A stretch of 64,000 nt of DNA from an uncultured Pseudomonadales bacterium (GTDB lineage: Bacteria; Pseudomonadota; Gammaproteobacteria; Pseudomonadales; Pseudohongiellaceae). The notes beneath the pieces were generated by a model. The model was not told the DNA's origin and made no database searches. It worked only from the letters and a program-made list of their open reading frames with translations. Positions 44,303 through 53,341 of the stretch are shown in pieces. The DNA lies in NCBI GenBank assembly GCA_947259995.1, contig CAMYOK010000002.1, forward strand, positions 970,881-1,034,880, in the 5' to 3' direction. The first letter of the stretch is position 1. Every line of letters starts with the position of its first letter. The translations under genes and the position numbers were made by a program.

Positions 44303-45390
44303 TGCGCTACAACACCTTCTACTGTTTGCGAGATGAGTTGCTCTAATGTACTCAGCACCTGCTGCGGTGGATGGCTAGAAAAGCACGGCGGCGTCACTGC
44401 ACTGACTTCTCCGTTAAATTCGTGTTCGACACTCTCACCTTGATAGTGACAGGTCTTACTCATACACGGAGCGCAGGAAAAATTTGCCGACAACTGCACC
44501 TGCTTATGCCCAAACGTTCCGGACAGGCCAGGATTTGTTGGCCCGTAAAGCGAGACTGTGGGTGTCGCTAATGCAGCAGCTAAATGGCCAAGCCCTGTAT
44601 CGACCGCAACCACACCATCGGCCTGTGCTATTTGTCTTGCCATCTCGGTTAATGATTGACGCTCTAAGACACTCACGGCAGGAATCCCCTTTGCTATGGC
44701 ATGTGCGCGCTCACGCTCTGTATCATTTCCCCACGGCAATCTAATGCTATAGCCTCTAGCGGCTGCTAATATCGCTAGCTCTCGCCAAAACTGCACTGGC
44801 CAATGCTTACTCTCCCACGTGGTCCCATGTAGAAAAATAAGCAGTCCACTTGGGGAGTGCTTTTCTTTTAAACCAATGCGCTTGAGATCGATTCCGTAGT
44901 CGATCGTGTCGAGCTCTTGCGCATCAAGCTCGTAATTCAAAGCGCGCGAGAATAATTCGCGCACCCTCTGCACAGCATGTTCGTCACGCGGAACCGAAAA
45001 CATTTTGTTATAGAACAATGTGGCCATTGGTTCTTTGATGGTGCTGTCACTCAATCCAATAGTTAGGCCTTTCGACAGACGACTAATGATGCCACTCTTG
45101 ATCAGGCCTTGTGCGTCGATGACTAAGTCGTAGTGTTCTTGCTTTAAGTCTGTTTTAAAATCTTTGAACTCACCGTTACGCAGCGTGCCAATGATGTTTT
45201 TCTTCCAACGTCGAAACGCCACGGGAATCACTCGTTCGACCGCGGGGTGCCATGAGGGAATTTCAACGAAGTTTTCTTCTACAACCCAGTCAAACTGAAG
45301 TCGTCTATTGGCTCTCTTCGCGTCTGTCACAGCGGGCAATGTATGAATGACATCCCCTAGCGAAGAGACCTTAACTATTAAGACTCGCAA
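44299..45390 (-). CDS. waaC: LPS heptosyltransferase I
   Basis: A 363-residue GT9 enzyme adding the first heptose to Kdo2-lipid A from ADP-heptose. The start MRVLIVKVSSLGDVIHTLPAV holds the catalytic Asp region; later HGTTWESKHWP and VDTGLGHLAAALATPTVSLYG mark the donor site. It overlaps the end of waaF by 13 bases. Confidence 0.94.
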   Translation of the reverse strand: MRVLIVKVSSLGDVIHTLPAVTDAKRANRRLQFDWVVEENFVEIPSWHPAVERVIPVAFRRWKKNIIGTLRNGEFKDFKTDLKQEHYDLVIDAQGLIKSGIISRLSKGLTIGLSDSTIKEPMATLFYNKMFSVPRDEHAVQRVRELFSRALNYELDAQELDTIDYGIDLKRIGLKEKHSPSGLLIFLHGTTWESKHWPVQFWRELAILAAARGYSIRLPWGNDTERERAHAIAKGIPAVSVLERQSLTEMARQIAQADGVVAVDTGLGHLAAALATPTVSLYGPTNPGLSGTFGHKQVQLSANFSCAPCMSKTCHYQGESVEHEFNGEVSAVTPPCFSSHPPQQVLSTLEQLISQTVEGVVAQ

Positions 45391-46505
45391 AACGGTTGGC
45401 GCTCCCCTGCAGATCGCTCATCACTTTCAGGAGAGCTATCTTTAACTAATATGGCTTCGCTGCCCAAAGGTGCTATTTTCTCTAGTGCCTCTAACGCTAG
45501 AGCTGGAGACAGGTCAACAAGGCAACGTTTGTGGCCTAGCGGGCAAGTCCTCTTAAAGCACGGACGACAGTCGATATCGATGGAGAGCAATTGTACTTGA
45601 TCTGCGAGCGGAGGAGTAAAATCAGCCGAAGTTGAGCCATACAAGGCCACAATTGGCTTGCCTAGGGCAGCGGCAACGTGCATCAGCCCTGAATCGTTGC
45701 TTACCACAGCGCTTGCCGCGGACATTAGGTCGATCGCTTGCGCCAGCGAGGTGCGGCCCGTCAGCGTTTTGCAGTGTTCACGCTGATCTGCGCCCAACAA
45801 ACCTTGTATTTCAAGGGCTACAGCATTGTCTTTCGCTGAACCTAAGACCCATACCTGCCAACCTTGATTGATTTTCTCCGCACTTAAGCTTGCATAATGC
45901 GCCGCTGGCCATTGCTTCGCATCACCAAATTCCGCTCCTGGACAGATCACTAGGATGGGACGTCGATCATCTAAAGACATTGCGAGCATCGCCTGTGCCA
46001 CACTCGCCTTCTCCGTGACTAAGGCGGGTTTCGCTAACACCTGTGGCAACGGCGCACCGTCAGGCCGCGCTAAGGCTACGAAGCGTTGTACCATCAATGG
46101 CAATGCATTGGGATCAAGGCGACGCATATCATTAAGAATCAGACCTCTCGCCTCCCCTCTCCAACCCGTGCGCTTTGGGATCTTGGCAAACAACGGCACG
46201 AGTGCCGATTTCAAGGAGTTAGGCAGCAGTATCACTTGGTCATAGCCCTTGCTCCGCAGGGCCCGCCCCAAACGATACCGACCGCGTAGGTTCAACTCAC
46301 CATGGGCAAAGGGCAGGTCAATTGCCTCATTCACTTGTGGCATACGCTCTAACAATGGTCGACTCCATGCGGGGGCAAGTACATCGATGGATAGTGACTG
46401 CTCTAGGGCTTGCGCATCTTCTTGGAGTGTCAGGAATAGTGCCTGTGCCATCACCATATCGCCTACCCAAGACGGGCCGATGATTAATATTTTCTTGGCC
46501 TTCAT
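45378..46505 (-). CDS. waaF: LPS heptosyltransferase II
   Basis: A 375-residue GT9 enzyme adding the second heptose. Its N terminus ILIIGPSWVGDMVMAQ, VICPGAEFGDAKQWPAAHY and VSNDSGLMHVAAALGKPIVALYGS are WaaF signatures distinguishing it from WaaC. The ATG overlaps the glnE stop by four bases. The C-terminal 30 residues are charged and probably flexible. Confidence 0.95.
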   Translation of the reverse strand: MKAKKILIIGPSWVGDMVMAQALFLTLQEDAQALEQSLSIDVLAPAWSRPLLERMPQVNEAIDLPFAHGELNLRGRYRLGRALRSKGYDQVILLPNSLKSALVPLFAKIPKRTGWRGEARGLILNDMRRLDPNALPLMVQRFVALARPDGAPLPQVLAKPALVTEKASVAQAMLAMSLDDRRPILVICPGAEFGDAKQWPAAHYASLSAEKINQGWQVWVLGSAKDNAVALEIQGLLGADQREHCKTLTGRTSLAQAIDLMSAASAVVSNDSGLMHVAAALGKPIVALYGSTSADFTPPLADQVQLLSIDIDCRPCFKRTCPLGHKRCLVDLSPALALEALEKIAPLGSEAILVKDSSPESDERSAGERQPFCES

Positions 46506-49456
46506 GCGTTCATGTCCTTAAACAGTCTCTCCCAGATCTTCGTCACCTCACGCTGATCTTTGAGTAAGGCCTCTGGCAAGTCCCCAGTCTCAAGTTGAGC
46601 TAATGCAAACTGATGCAGGGCCGAACGTAAAGAAAGATAGGCTTGTGTGAGCAAGGCAAATTCACGCTCGTCGATCAGCTCACACTGCGTGGCGGCCTCC
46701 AGAATCCTTACATTGTCAGGGTGTGTTAATAGGCTTGGGTGGTCACAGCTATTGGCCAGCACTAAATACTGCACCATGAATTCGATATCAACGATGCCGC
46801 CCACAGAATGCTTGATGATGAAAGAAAGCTTCTGTCGCTCTGTCACTGAGCGCTTGCCAAATTCGTCGCGCATGCGTTTGCGCATCGACACCACATCTTT
46901 GGCTAAACTTTGTTTTTCTCTTGCGATCGCGAGTATATTGGCACGGAGTTTTGCAAATTTTTGATGTAGCGTGTTGCTCCCTGCAACAGCCCTTGCTCGC
47001 ACTAACGCTTGATGCTCCCATGTCCACGCCTCTTGTCTCTCATAGTGGTCAAACGCCTCCAAAGAGCTCACTAACAAACCCGATTCCCCTGAGGGGCGCA
47101 AACGCATATCGACTTCATAGAGTTTTCCTGAAACGGTATAGGTACCCAGCATCATAATCACACGCTGCGCCAGTCGTGTATAAAACTCTCGGCTGTTAAT
47201 AGAGCGCTGACCTTCGATTACCACCGTATCTTCGTCCATCGCGCCGGTGTGCAAGAACACGAGGTCAAGATCTGACGAGTAACTTAATTCGATGCCACCC
47301 AGTTTTCCAAAACCCAACACCACAAAGTCCATTTCACCATGCTGACCTTGCGAGTTCACCGGATAGCCGTATTTACGCACCAAGAAATCCCATGCCAAGG
47401 CCAATACTTGTTCTAACACAGCCTCGGCTGTGAACGTGAGGTAATCGCTGACCTTCATCACCGTTAAACGCCCAGTAATCTGCGCCGCGGCCACTTGCAG
47501 GGTGTGAGACAACTTGAAGTAACGCAAGGTTTCCATTTGCTCTTCGAAATTCTCTGGATCGATGCGCAACAACTGTTGTGCGAGTTCTTCTTGTAGGACG
47601 CTTTTAACCGGAGGCTCATCGATCCCATCCAAGAGTTCATCGAGTAGCACTGGATACTTACTGAGGTACTCAGTAACAAAAGGGCTTGCCGTGCAAAGCT
47701 GCACTACTTCGCGCAGTGCATGCCGATTCTCAAGCATTAGGACGAGGTATGCGGTGCGACGGCTGACCGCATCGATCAATGTCATAACTCGGCGGAACGC
47801 CAGGCTAGGCGTCGCAACTTTCGCAACGGCCTCCAGCAGCACCGGCATAAACCGATTGAAACGCAGCCGCCCCTCACCCTGTAATACTCTAAAAGTTCTG
47901 TCTTTACGGAAATCATCGATGAGTTTTGTGGTGTCCGCAGGGTCTTCAAAACCATTCTCGCTGAGAATTTCCTGTGCTGTACTTTCGCTCATTTCCTGAC
48001 GCCAAAGTGAACTCCATTCCACCTCATCTTGCGAGTCGCTATCGTCTTGATCTTCATTCTCAGTTTTAATGACTTCTGAGAAATGCTCTCGCACTTGCTG
48101 CCGATGATGATCTAATTCCGCTAACAAGGCCTCCCAATTGCTAAACCCCATGGCTAACGCGACACGTTGGCGTTCCACCGGGTCTTTGACTAGCATTTGC
48201 GTTTGCTTGTTAGCGAGGCCTTGCAGCTTGTGCTCTAGACTACGCAGAAATGCATAGGCATTTGTGAGTTGCGAGACAGTTTGCGCGGGCAGGTAATCGT
48301 TCGCTTCGAGCTCTATCATTGCCTTGTACAATGAAGGTTCCTGAAGACGATTGTCTCGACCACCATGTACTAACTGCAATGCTTGTACAATAAACTCAAC
48401 TTCTCTAATTCCGCCTTGCCCTAATTTGATATCTTCGCTCAAGCCTTTTCTGCGCACCTGTTTATTGATCTGCATCTTCATGCTGCGCAGCGCTTCGAAC
48501 GCTGAGAAGTCTAGATAACGTCGATACACAAAGGGGCGTAGTTGTTCGAGCAGTTCGGCTCCTCTTTCTTGGTCCCCTGCCACAATTCGGCCTTTGATAA
48601 GCGCATATCGTTCCCAGTCCCTGCCTTGACTCTGGTAATAATTCTCCATGGCATCAAAACTACAGACCAATGCGCCCTCACTCCCATAGGGGCGTAAGCG
48701 CATGTCCACGCGAAACACAAACCCATCGCTGGTGACTGTATCGATTGCATCGATAAGACTTTGGCCTAGTCGGGTAAAAAATTGCTGATTGGTAATGGAT
48801 TCCCCATTCGGGTTATCGGTGTCACCGCCTTCGGGAAAGGCAAACATTAAGTCGATATCCGATGATAGATTGAGCTCATACGCACCAAGCTTGCCCATCC
48901 CGATAATTACGAGATGCTGTTCTGTGCCTGTACGCTTGCCTATTGGCACTCCCCACTTCGCGGCGCATTGGGCATGCAAAACTTGCAAGGCTGTATCTAG
49001 CGCTGCATCGGCCAATGCAGAGATATCAGCACAGACTTCGGCCACATCAGCTTTCTGACAGACATCCCGCCATATGATTCGCAACATCTGCCTTTGTTGA
49101 TAACGGCGTAGAATACTCTTTAATTCTGAATCGCGTTCTTTCTCGTCAATTTCATTAAGCGCTGCAATTTTTTCAGCCAGCTCTACAGAAAAATCTAACT
49201 TATTATCTCTATCCAGTTCACCCGAGCGCTTCAAGTCGACAACAAGGTTGGGATTGCGCACACAAAGCTCTGCCACAAAATCACTAGCGCTCCAAACGGC
49301 CCGAAGCTCCTTAGCGAATTCCTCGTCCTCTTTAACTAGGGTGCTAAGTCTATTTCTCTCAGGGATTTCCTTAGCAGTTTCGCTCTCGACTAGGCGTTGG
49401 CTGTAAAGTGAAAGTATTTTGGCTATTTCAGCGGGCAAAGTATCTGTATCTAACAT
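46502..49456 (-). CDS. glnE: Bifunctional glutamine synthetase adenylyltransferase / adenylyl-removing enzyme
   Basis: A 984-residue nitrogen-control enzyme that adds AMP to glutamine synthetase and removes it in response to PII and glutamine. Two nucleotidyltransferase domains are visible: LSSDIDLMFAFPEGG in the N-terminal deadenylylase half and LSYSSDLDLVFLHTG in the C-terminal adenylylase half. The ATG at 49456 is chosen over a TTG 30 bases upstream. It leads the LPS core genes, as glnE precedes ilvE-waaF in Pseudomonas; here ilvE is absent and glnE touches waaF. Confidence 0.96.
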   Translation of the reverse strand: MLDTDTLPAEIAKILSLYSQRLVESETAKEIPERNRLSTLVKEDEEFAKELRAVWSASDFVAELCVRNPNLVVDLKRSGELDRDNKLDFSVELAEKIAALNEIDEKERDSELKSILRRYQQRQMLRIIWRDVCQKADVAEVCADISALADAALDTALQVLHAQCAAKWGVPIGKRTGTEQHLVIIGMGKLGAYELNLSSDIDLMFAFPEGGDTDNPNGESITNQQFFTRLGQSLIDAIDTVTSDGFVFRVDMRLRPYGSEGALVCSFDAMENYYQSQGRDWERYALIKGRIVAGDQERGAELLEQLRPFVYRRYLDFSAFEALRSMKMQINKQVRRKGLSEDIKLGQGGIREVEFIVQALQLVHGGRDNRLQEPSLYKAMIELEANDYLPAQTVSQLTNAYAFLRSLEHKLQGLANKQTQMLVKDPVERQRVALAMGFSNWEALLAELDHHRQQVREHFSEVIKTENEDQDDSDSQDEVEWSSLWRQEMSESTAQEILSENGFEDPADTTKLIDDFRKDRTFRVLQGEGRLRFNRFMPVLLEAVAKVATPSLAFRRVMTLIDAVSRRTAYLVLMLENRHALREVVQLCTASPFVTEYLSKYPVLLDELLDGIDEPPVKSVLQEELAQQLLRIDPENFEEQMETLRYFKLSHTLQVAAAQITGRLTVMKVSDYLTFTAEAVLEQVLALAWDFLVRKYGYPVNSQGQHGEMDFVVLGFGKLGGIELSYSSDLDLVFLHTGAMDEDTVVIEGQRSINSREFYTRLAQRVIMMLGTYTVSGKLYEVDMRLRPSGESGLLVSSLEAFDHYERQEAWTWEHQALVRARAVAGSNTLHQKFAKLRANILAIAREKQSLAKDVVSMRKRMRDEFGKRSVTERQKLSFIIKHSVGGIVDIEFMVQYLVLANSCDHPSLLTHPDNVRILEAATQCELIDEREFALLTQAYLSLRSALHQFALAQLETGDLPEALLKDQREVTKIWERLFKDMNA

Positions 49457-49500
49457 GGTAGTCTCACAACTAATTTTGGGCGGCAATCGCTTAGCGTCTA

Positions 49501-51297
49501 TTATTTTATTTGTTCAGGCGTGACGCGAAGCACTTCATGGACAGTCGTAGTGCCCGTAGCGACTTTAAGAGCGCCGCTTAAACGCAAACTGCGCATTCCT
49601 TCTTTGTAGGCTTCTTGTCGAAGCTTCGGCAAATCCGATTTATCATCAACGTATTGTTGTAAATTTTCGCTCAGTGGTAGGACTTCATAAATCCCTTGAC
49701 GACCTTTGAATCCCGTTTCTCTACACTCAAGGCATCCAACACTTTCGGAGACTTTATTTGGCGCTCTTACTTTCCAAGGGCTGCTAAGAATCTTCCAATC
49801 GTCTTCGCTAATATCGGATTCCACTTTGCAATGAGGACAGAGCACTCGCACCAATCTTTGTGCGACAACTCCGATCACTGTTGCCTTTATTAAATAAGGG
49901 GCCACTCCTAATTCTAATAAACGAGTGATCGCAGATGGCGCATCATTGGTATGCAAGGTTGTGAACACCAAATGACCGGTGAGCGCAGCTTGCACTGCCA
50001 TCTCTGCAGTATCAAGGTCTCTTACCTCGCCGATCATAATGATGTCTGGGTCTTGGCGAAGTAGTGCTTTTACACCAGTAGAAAAATCCAGGTCGATGTT
50101 CTCTTGAACTTGCATTTGATTGAAACGCGGCTCAACCATCTCGATAGGGTCCTCTATCGTGCAGACATTGACCTCGTCGGTCGCGAGCATTTTCAAAGTG
50201 GAGTAGAGGGTCGTGGTTTTGCCACTTCCTGTCGGCCCAGTAATAATAACGATGCCATGGTTGTGACCAATAATCTTTTTCCAACGCTCTAAGTCTTCGC
50301 CAAGCAATCCTAAAGATTCAAAAGGGCGCAGCAAGACTTCAGGGTCGAAGATTCGCATTACCAATTTTTCACCAAACGCCGTCGGCAATGTCGAAAGTCG
50401 CAATTCTATTTCTTCACCTGAAGGGCTCTTGGTTTTCAAGCGCCCATCTTGGGGACGTCGTTTCTCTGCAACATTCATTCTGCCGAGAATTTTAATTCGG
50501 CTGGTGACGGCATTCATGACCTGCATTGGCAATGCGTAAACCGTATACAACACTCCATCGATGCGGAATCGCACGTTGCCCTTTTCTCGTCTCGGCTCGA
50601 TATGTATGTCACTGGCACGTTGATCAAAGGCATATTGCAGCAGCCAATCGACAATACTGACGATGTGCTGATCGTTGGCCTCCGGGTCCTTCATATTGCC
50701 CAGCTCTAGCATTTGCTCGAGATTGCTTAAGCCTGGCATCGAGCGCGTTGCCCCCTTACTTGCATGGCTTATCGAACTCGCTAAACTATAGAACTCTGTC
50801 GTAAGGCGCTTGATCTCTAATGGGTTGGCGACGACGCGTTTAATTTTCTTTTGCAAGACATGCTCGAGGTCAGCCTCCCACGAGTCAATATACGGCTCGG
50901 TGCTCGCAATCAAGACTTCTAAGGGGCGCACTTCGACCGCCAGAATATTGTGCCGCTGGGTAAATGCGTAGGACATCACCTGCGTGACTTGTGCTACATC
51001 GATTTTTAAAGGGTCTATGCGGTAGTAATCTTGCTTAGCTGTATCGGCAAGGAATTTACTAAGCACCTCTATGTCGAGAGTTCTGTGAGGAGGTGAGAGG
51101 TCAACGAGGTTTTGCTCTGCTATCCAGGCTAATAAGGGCTTTTTGAGCTCTTCCCGATCTCTGCGCCGAGATAGCAAGGCTTGCGCGTCCGACTCTTCGA
51201 GTCGACCTGCTTGCACGAGAGATTGCACGAAACTGCCCAGCTCTACTGGGTTTCCGCTTAGTCGGGCGTTATTATTTGGGGCTTTTGCCGTGCTCAT
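49501..51297 (-). CDS. GspE/PulE-family secretion or pilus ATPase
   Basis: A 598-residue hexameric-type ATPase. It has a degenerate MshEN-like N domain (ELGSFVQSLVQAGRL), Walker A GPTGSGKTTT near residue 360, an Asp box, Walker B MIGEVRD, a His box with LHTNDAPSAITRL, and a zinc-binding tetracysteine (CPHC and CLEC). These match T2SS GspE, PilB and MshE. The start has GAGAGAGAGA upstream. No other secretion or pilus gene is nearby, so its partner machine lies elsewhere or it has an independent role. The gene is 44 bases upstream of glnE. Confidence 0.87.
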   Translation of the reverse strand: MSTAKAPNNNARLSGNPVELGSFVQSLVQAGRLEESDAQALLSRRRDREELKKPLLAWIAEQNLVDLSPPHRTLDIEVLSKFLADTAKQDYYRIDPLKIDVAQVTQVMSYAFTQRHNILAVEVRPLEVLIASTEPYIDSWEADLEHVLQKKIKRVVANPLEIKRLTTEFYSLASSISHASKGATRSMPGLSNLEQMLELGNMKDPEANDQHIVSIVDWLLQYAFDQRASDIHIEPRREKGNVRFRIDGVLYTVYALPMQVMNAVTSRIKILGRMNVAEKRRPQDGRLKTKSPSGEEIELRLSTLPTAFGEKLVMRIFDPEVLLRPFESLGLLGEDLERWKKIIGHNHGIVIITGPTGSGKTTTLYSTLKMLATDEVNVCTIEDPIEMVEPRFNQMQVQENIDLDFSTGVKALLRQDPDIIMIGEVRDLDTAEMAVQAALTGHLVFTTLHTNDAPSAITRLLELGVAPYLIKATVIGVVAQRLVRVLCPHCKVESDISEDDWKILSSPWKVRAPNKVSESVGCLECRETGFKGRQGIYEVLPLSENLQQYVDDKSDLPKLRQEAYKEGMRSLRLSGALKVATGTTTVHEVLRVTPEQIK

Positions 51298-51423
51298 TCT
51301 CTCTCTCCTGCTCACAGGCAAGTCGCTATCCTCTGAATGCCAACAAGTTTATACTGCGCGCCACTAAATACAACGACTTAGCAAGCCAATCGCTTAAGCC
51401 ACTATTCTCTAACCGGACCTTTT

Positions 51424-53340
51424 ATGCTGCTTTACAGACTATCCAATGTTTCCCTTGCCTATGGCGATAAGCCACTGCTCGACAAAGTCGATCTCACTAT
51501 TCATAAAGGGGAGCGCATCGGGATACTCGGACAGAACGGTGCTGGTAAATCTACTTTTATGAAGCTGCTTTGCGGCCAAGCGACCCCTGATTCCGGTGAC
51601 TTATGGCGTGCAGGCGACATCAGAGTGGCGTATCTCGACCAGACACTTCCCGAGCTTAGCGATGAGACAGTCTATGACTATGTTGCAGGTGGCCTAGAAG
51701 CGCTAGGGGAGCTCCTGCGACGTTATCACGCGATGACCCACAGTGAAAGCGAGATAGACTGGGCGGATCCACGCCAATTGGACGAGATGGGGCACCTTCA
51801 GAAACAGATTGAGGCGCGTGATGGCTGGGCGTTTCAACACCGCATCGACAGTGTCATCGATAGCCTGAAGCTGCCTCCCGAAGCCCTAATGCGCAATCTA
51901 TCCGGCGGTAGCCGTCGCCGTGCAGCGTTAGGCCGTGCGTTGGTGAGTGAGCCTGACATGCTGCTTCTCGACGAACCTACCAACCATTTAGACATTCCTA
52001 CCATCGAATGGCTGGAGAAGTTCCTAAACGCTTTTAATGGCGCCGTTTTGGTTATCAGTCACGATAGACAATTCTTGCAGAAAATCACCAACCGTATTAT
52101 CGAAGTCGATCGCGGCAATTTGCGTTGCTGGGACTATGACTACGAGAGCTTCCTGGTGTTCAGAGAACAACAACTCGAAGCAGAAGAGAAATTTAATAGC
52201 GAATTCGACAAGCGACTCGCCGAAGAAGAGGTTTGGATACGGCAAGGAATCAAAGCCCGTCGTACGCGCAACGAAGGCCGCGTACGTGCCTTGAAGAAAA
52301 TGCGCGAGGAGCGCCAGCAACGTAGAGAGCTCACCGGCAAGGCTCGCTTTGAGCTTGAAACCGCGAGCGCCTCAGGAAAAATCGTCATCGAAGCAAACCA
52401 GATTAATCACGCCTACGATGGCAATACCTTGATTCGTAATTTTTCAACCAAAATCATGCGCGGAGATCGCATTGGTTTCATAGGGGTCAATGGCAGCGGT
52501 AAGACAACTCTACTGCGCATCTTACTGGGCTCCGTGCAGCCCGATTCTGGCGACGTTAAGATTGGCACCAATCTTGAGCTACTCTACTTCGATCAGTTAA
52601 GAAATCAGTTAGACCTGAACAAGACGGTCATCGACAACCTTAGTGAAGGCAGAGACTTCATCGAGATCAATGGTAAACAGCGCCACGTGATCAGTTACCT
52701 TCAGGATTTTCTCTTTGCGCCAGCACGAGCACGGCAACCCGTGAAATCCCTTTCGGGCGGTGAGCAGAATCGTTTGATTCTCGCCCGACTCTTCAGCAAA
52801 CCCGCCAATCTAATCGTTCTCGATGAGCCGACCAACGATCTGGACATGGAGACATTGGAGTTGCTCGAAGAAATCTTGCTGGAATTCTCTGGCACCATCC
52901 TACTGGTCAGCCACGATCGACGCTTCTTGGACAATGTTGTGACTAGCAGCATCGTTTTCGAAGGCAATGGCGTGGTGCAAGAATATGTGGGGGGATATCA
53001 AGACTGGGTAGCTCAAGGCGGCAAACTCATCTCGTTTGCCGACCAAGAGAAAGAAGAAAAGGCTAAAGCAAAAGCGGTAGAGAAAGCCCCTGCTAAAGAG
53101 GTCACCCCTGAGAAGAAGCCTGAGCCCAAACTATCCTATAAGGAACAGCGCGAGCTCGACCAATTGCTCAAGAAGATTGAGAAACTAGAGAATGATATTG
53201 CCGTAGATTCCGAGAAAATGGCGCAGGCAGATTTTTATCAGCAAGAGCAAGCGAGCATCGACAAAACCTTGGCAGAGCTTGCGAAAAAACAGAAATCCTT
53301 GGAAGCGCTTTTTGCGCGCTGGGAAGAATTGGCTGGCTAA
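51424..53340 (+). CDS. uup: ABC-F ATPase Uup
   Basis: A 638-residue soluble ABC-F protein with two ATPase domains: Walker A GQNGAGKST and GVNGSGKTT, signature motifs LSGGSRRRAALG and LSGGEQNRLILA, and Walker B LLLDEPTNHLD and LIVLDEPTNDLD. The linker and a C-terminal coiled coil (about residues 560-638, KKIEKLENDIAVDSEKM) identify Uup, which binds DNA and ribosome-related targets and affects transposon excision. It lacks membrane segments. It converges on the M48 gene with one base between the stops. Confidence 0.94.
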   Translation: MLLYRLSNVSLAYGDKPLLDKVDLTIHKGERIGILGQNGAGKSTFMKLLCGQATPDSGDLWRAGDIRVAYLDQTLPELSDETVYDYVAGGLEALGELLRRYHAMTHSESEIDWADPRQLDEMGHLQKQIEARDGWAFQHRIDSVIDSLKLPPEALMRNLSGGSRRRAALGRALVSEPDMLLLDEPTNHLDIPTIEWLEKFLNAFNGAVLVISHDRQFLQKITNRIIEVDRGNLRCWDYDYESFLVFREQQLEAEEKFNSEFDKRLAEEEVWIRQGIKARRTRNEGRVRALKKMREERQQRRELTGKARFELETASASGKIVIEANQINHAYDGNTLIRNFSTKIMRGDRIGFIGVNGSGKTTLLRILLGSVQPDSGDVKIGTNLELLYFDQLRNQLDLNKTVIDNLSEGRDFIEINGKQRHVISYLQDFLFAPARARQPVKSLSGGEQNRLILARLFSKPANLIVLDEPTNDLDMETLELLEEILLEFSGTILLVSHDRRFLDNVVTSSIVFEGNGVVQEYVGGYQDWVAQGGKLISFADQEKEEKAKAKAVEKAPAKEVTPEKKPEPKLSYKEQRELDQLLKKIEKLENDIAVDSEKMAQADFYQQEQASIDKTLAELAKKQKSLEALFARWEELAG

Positions 53341-53341
53341 A

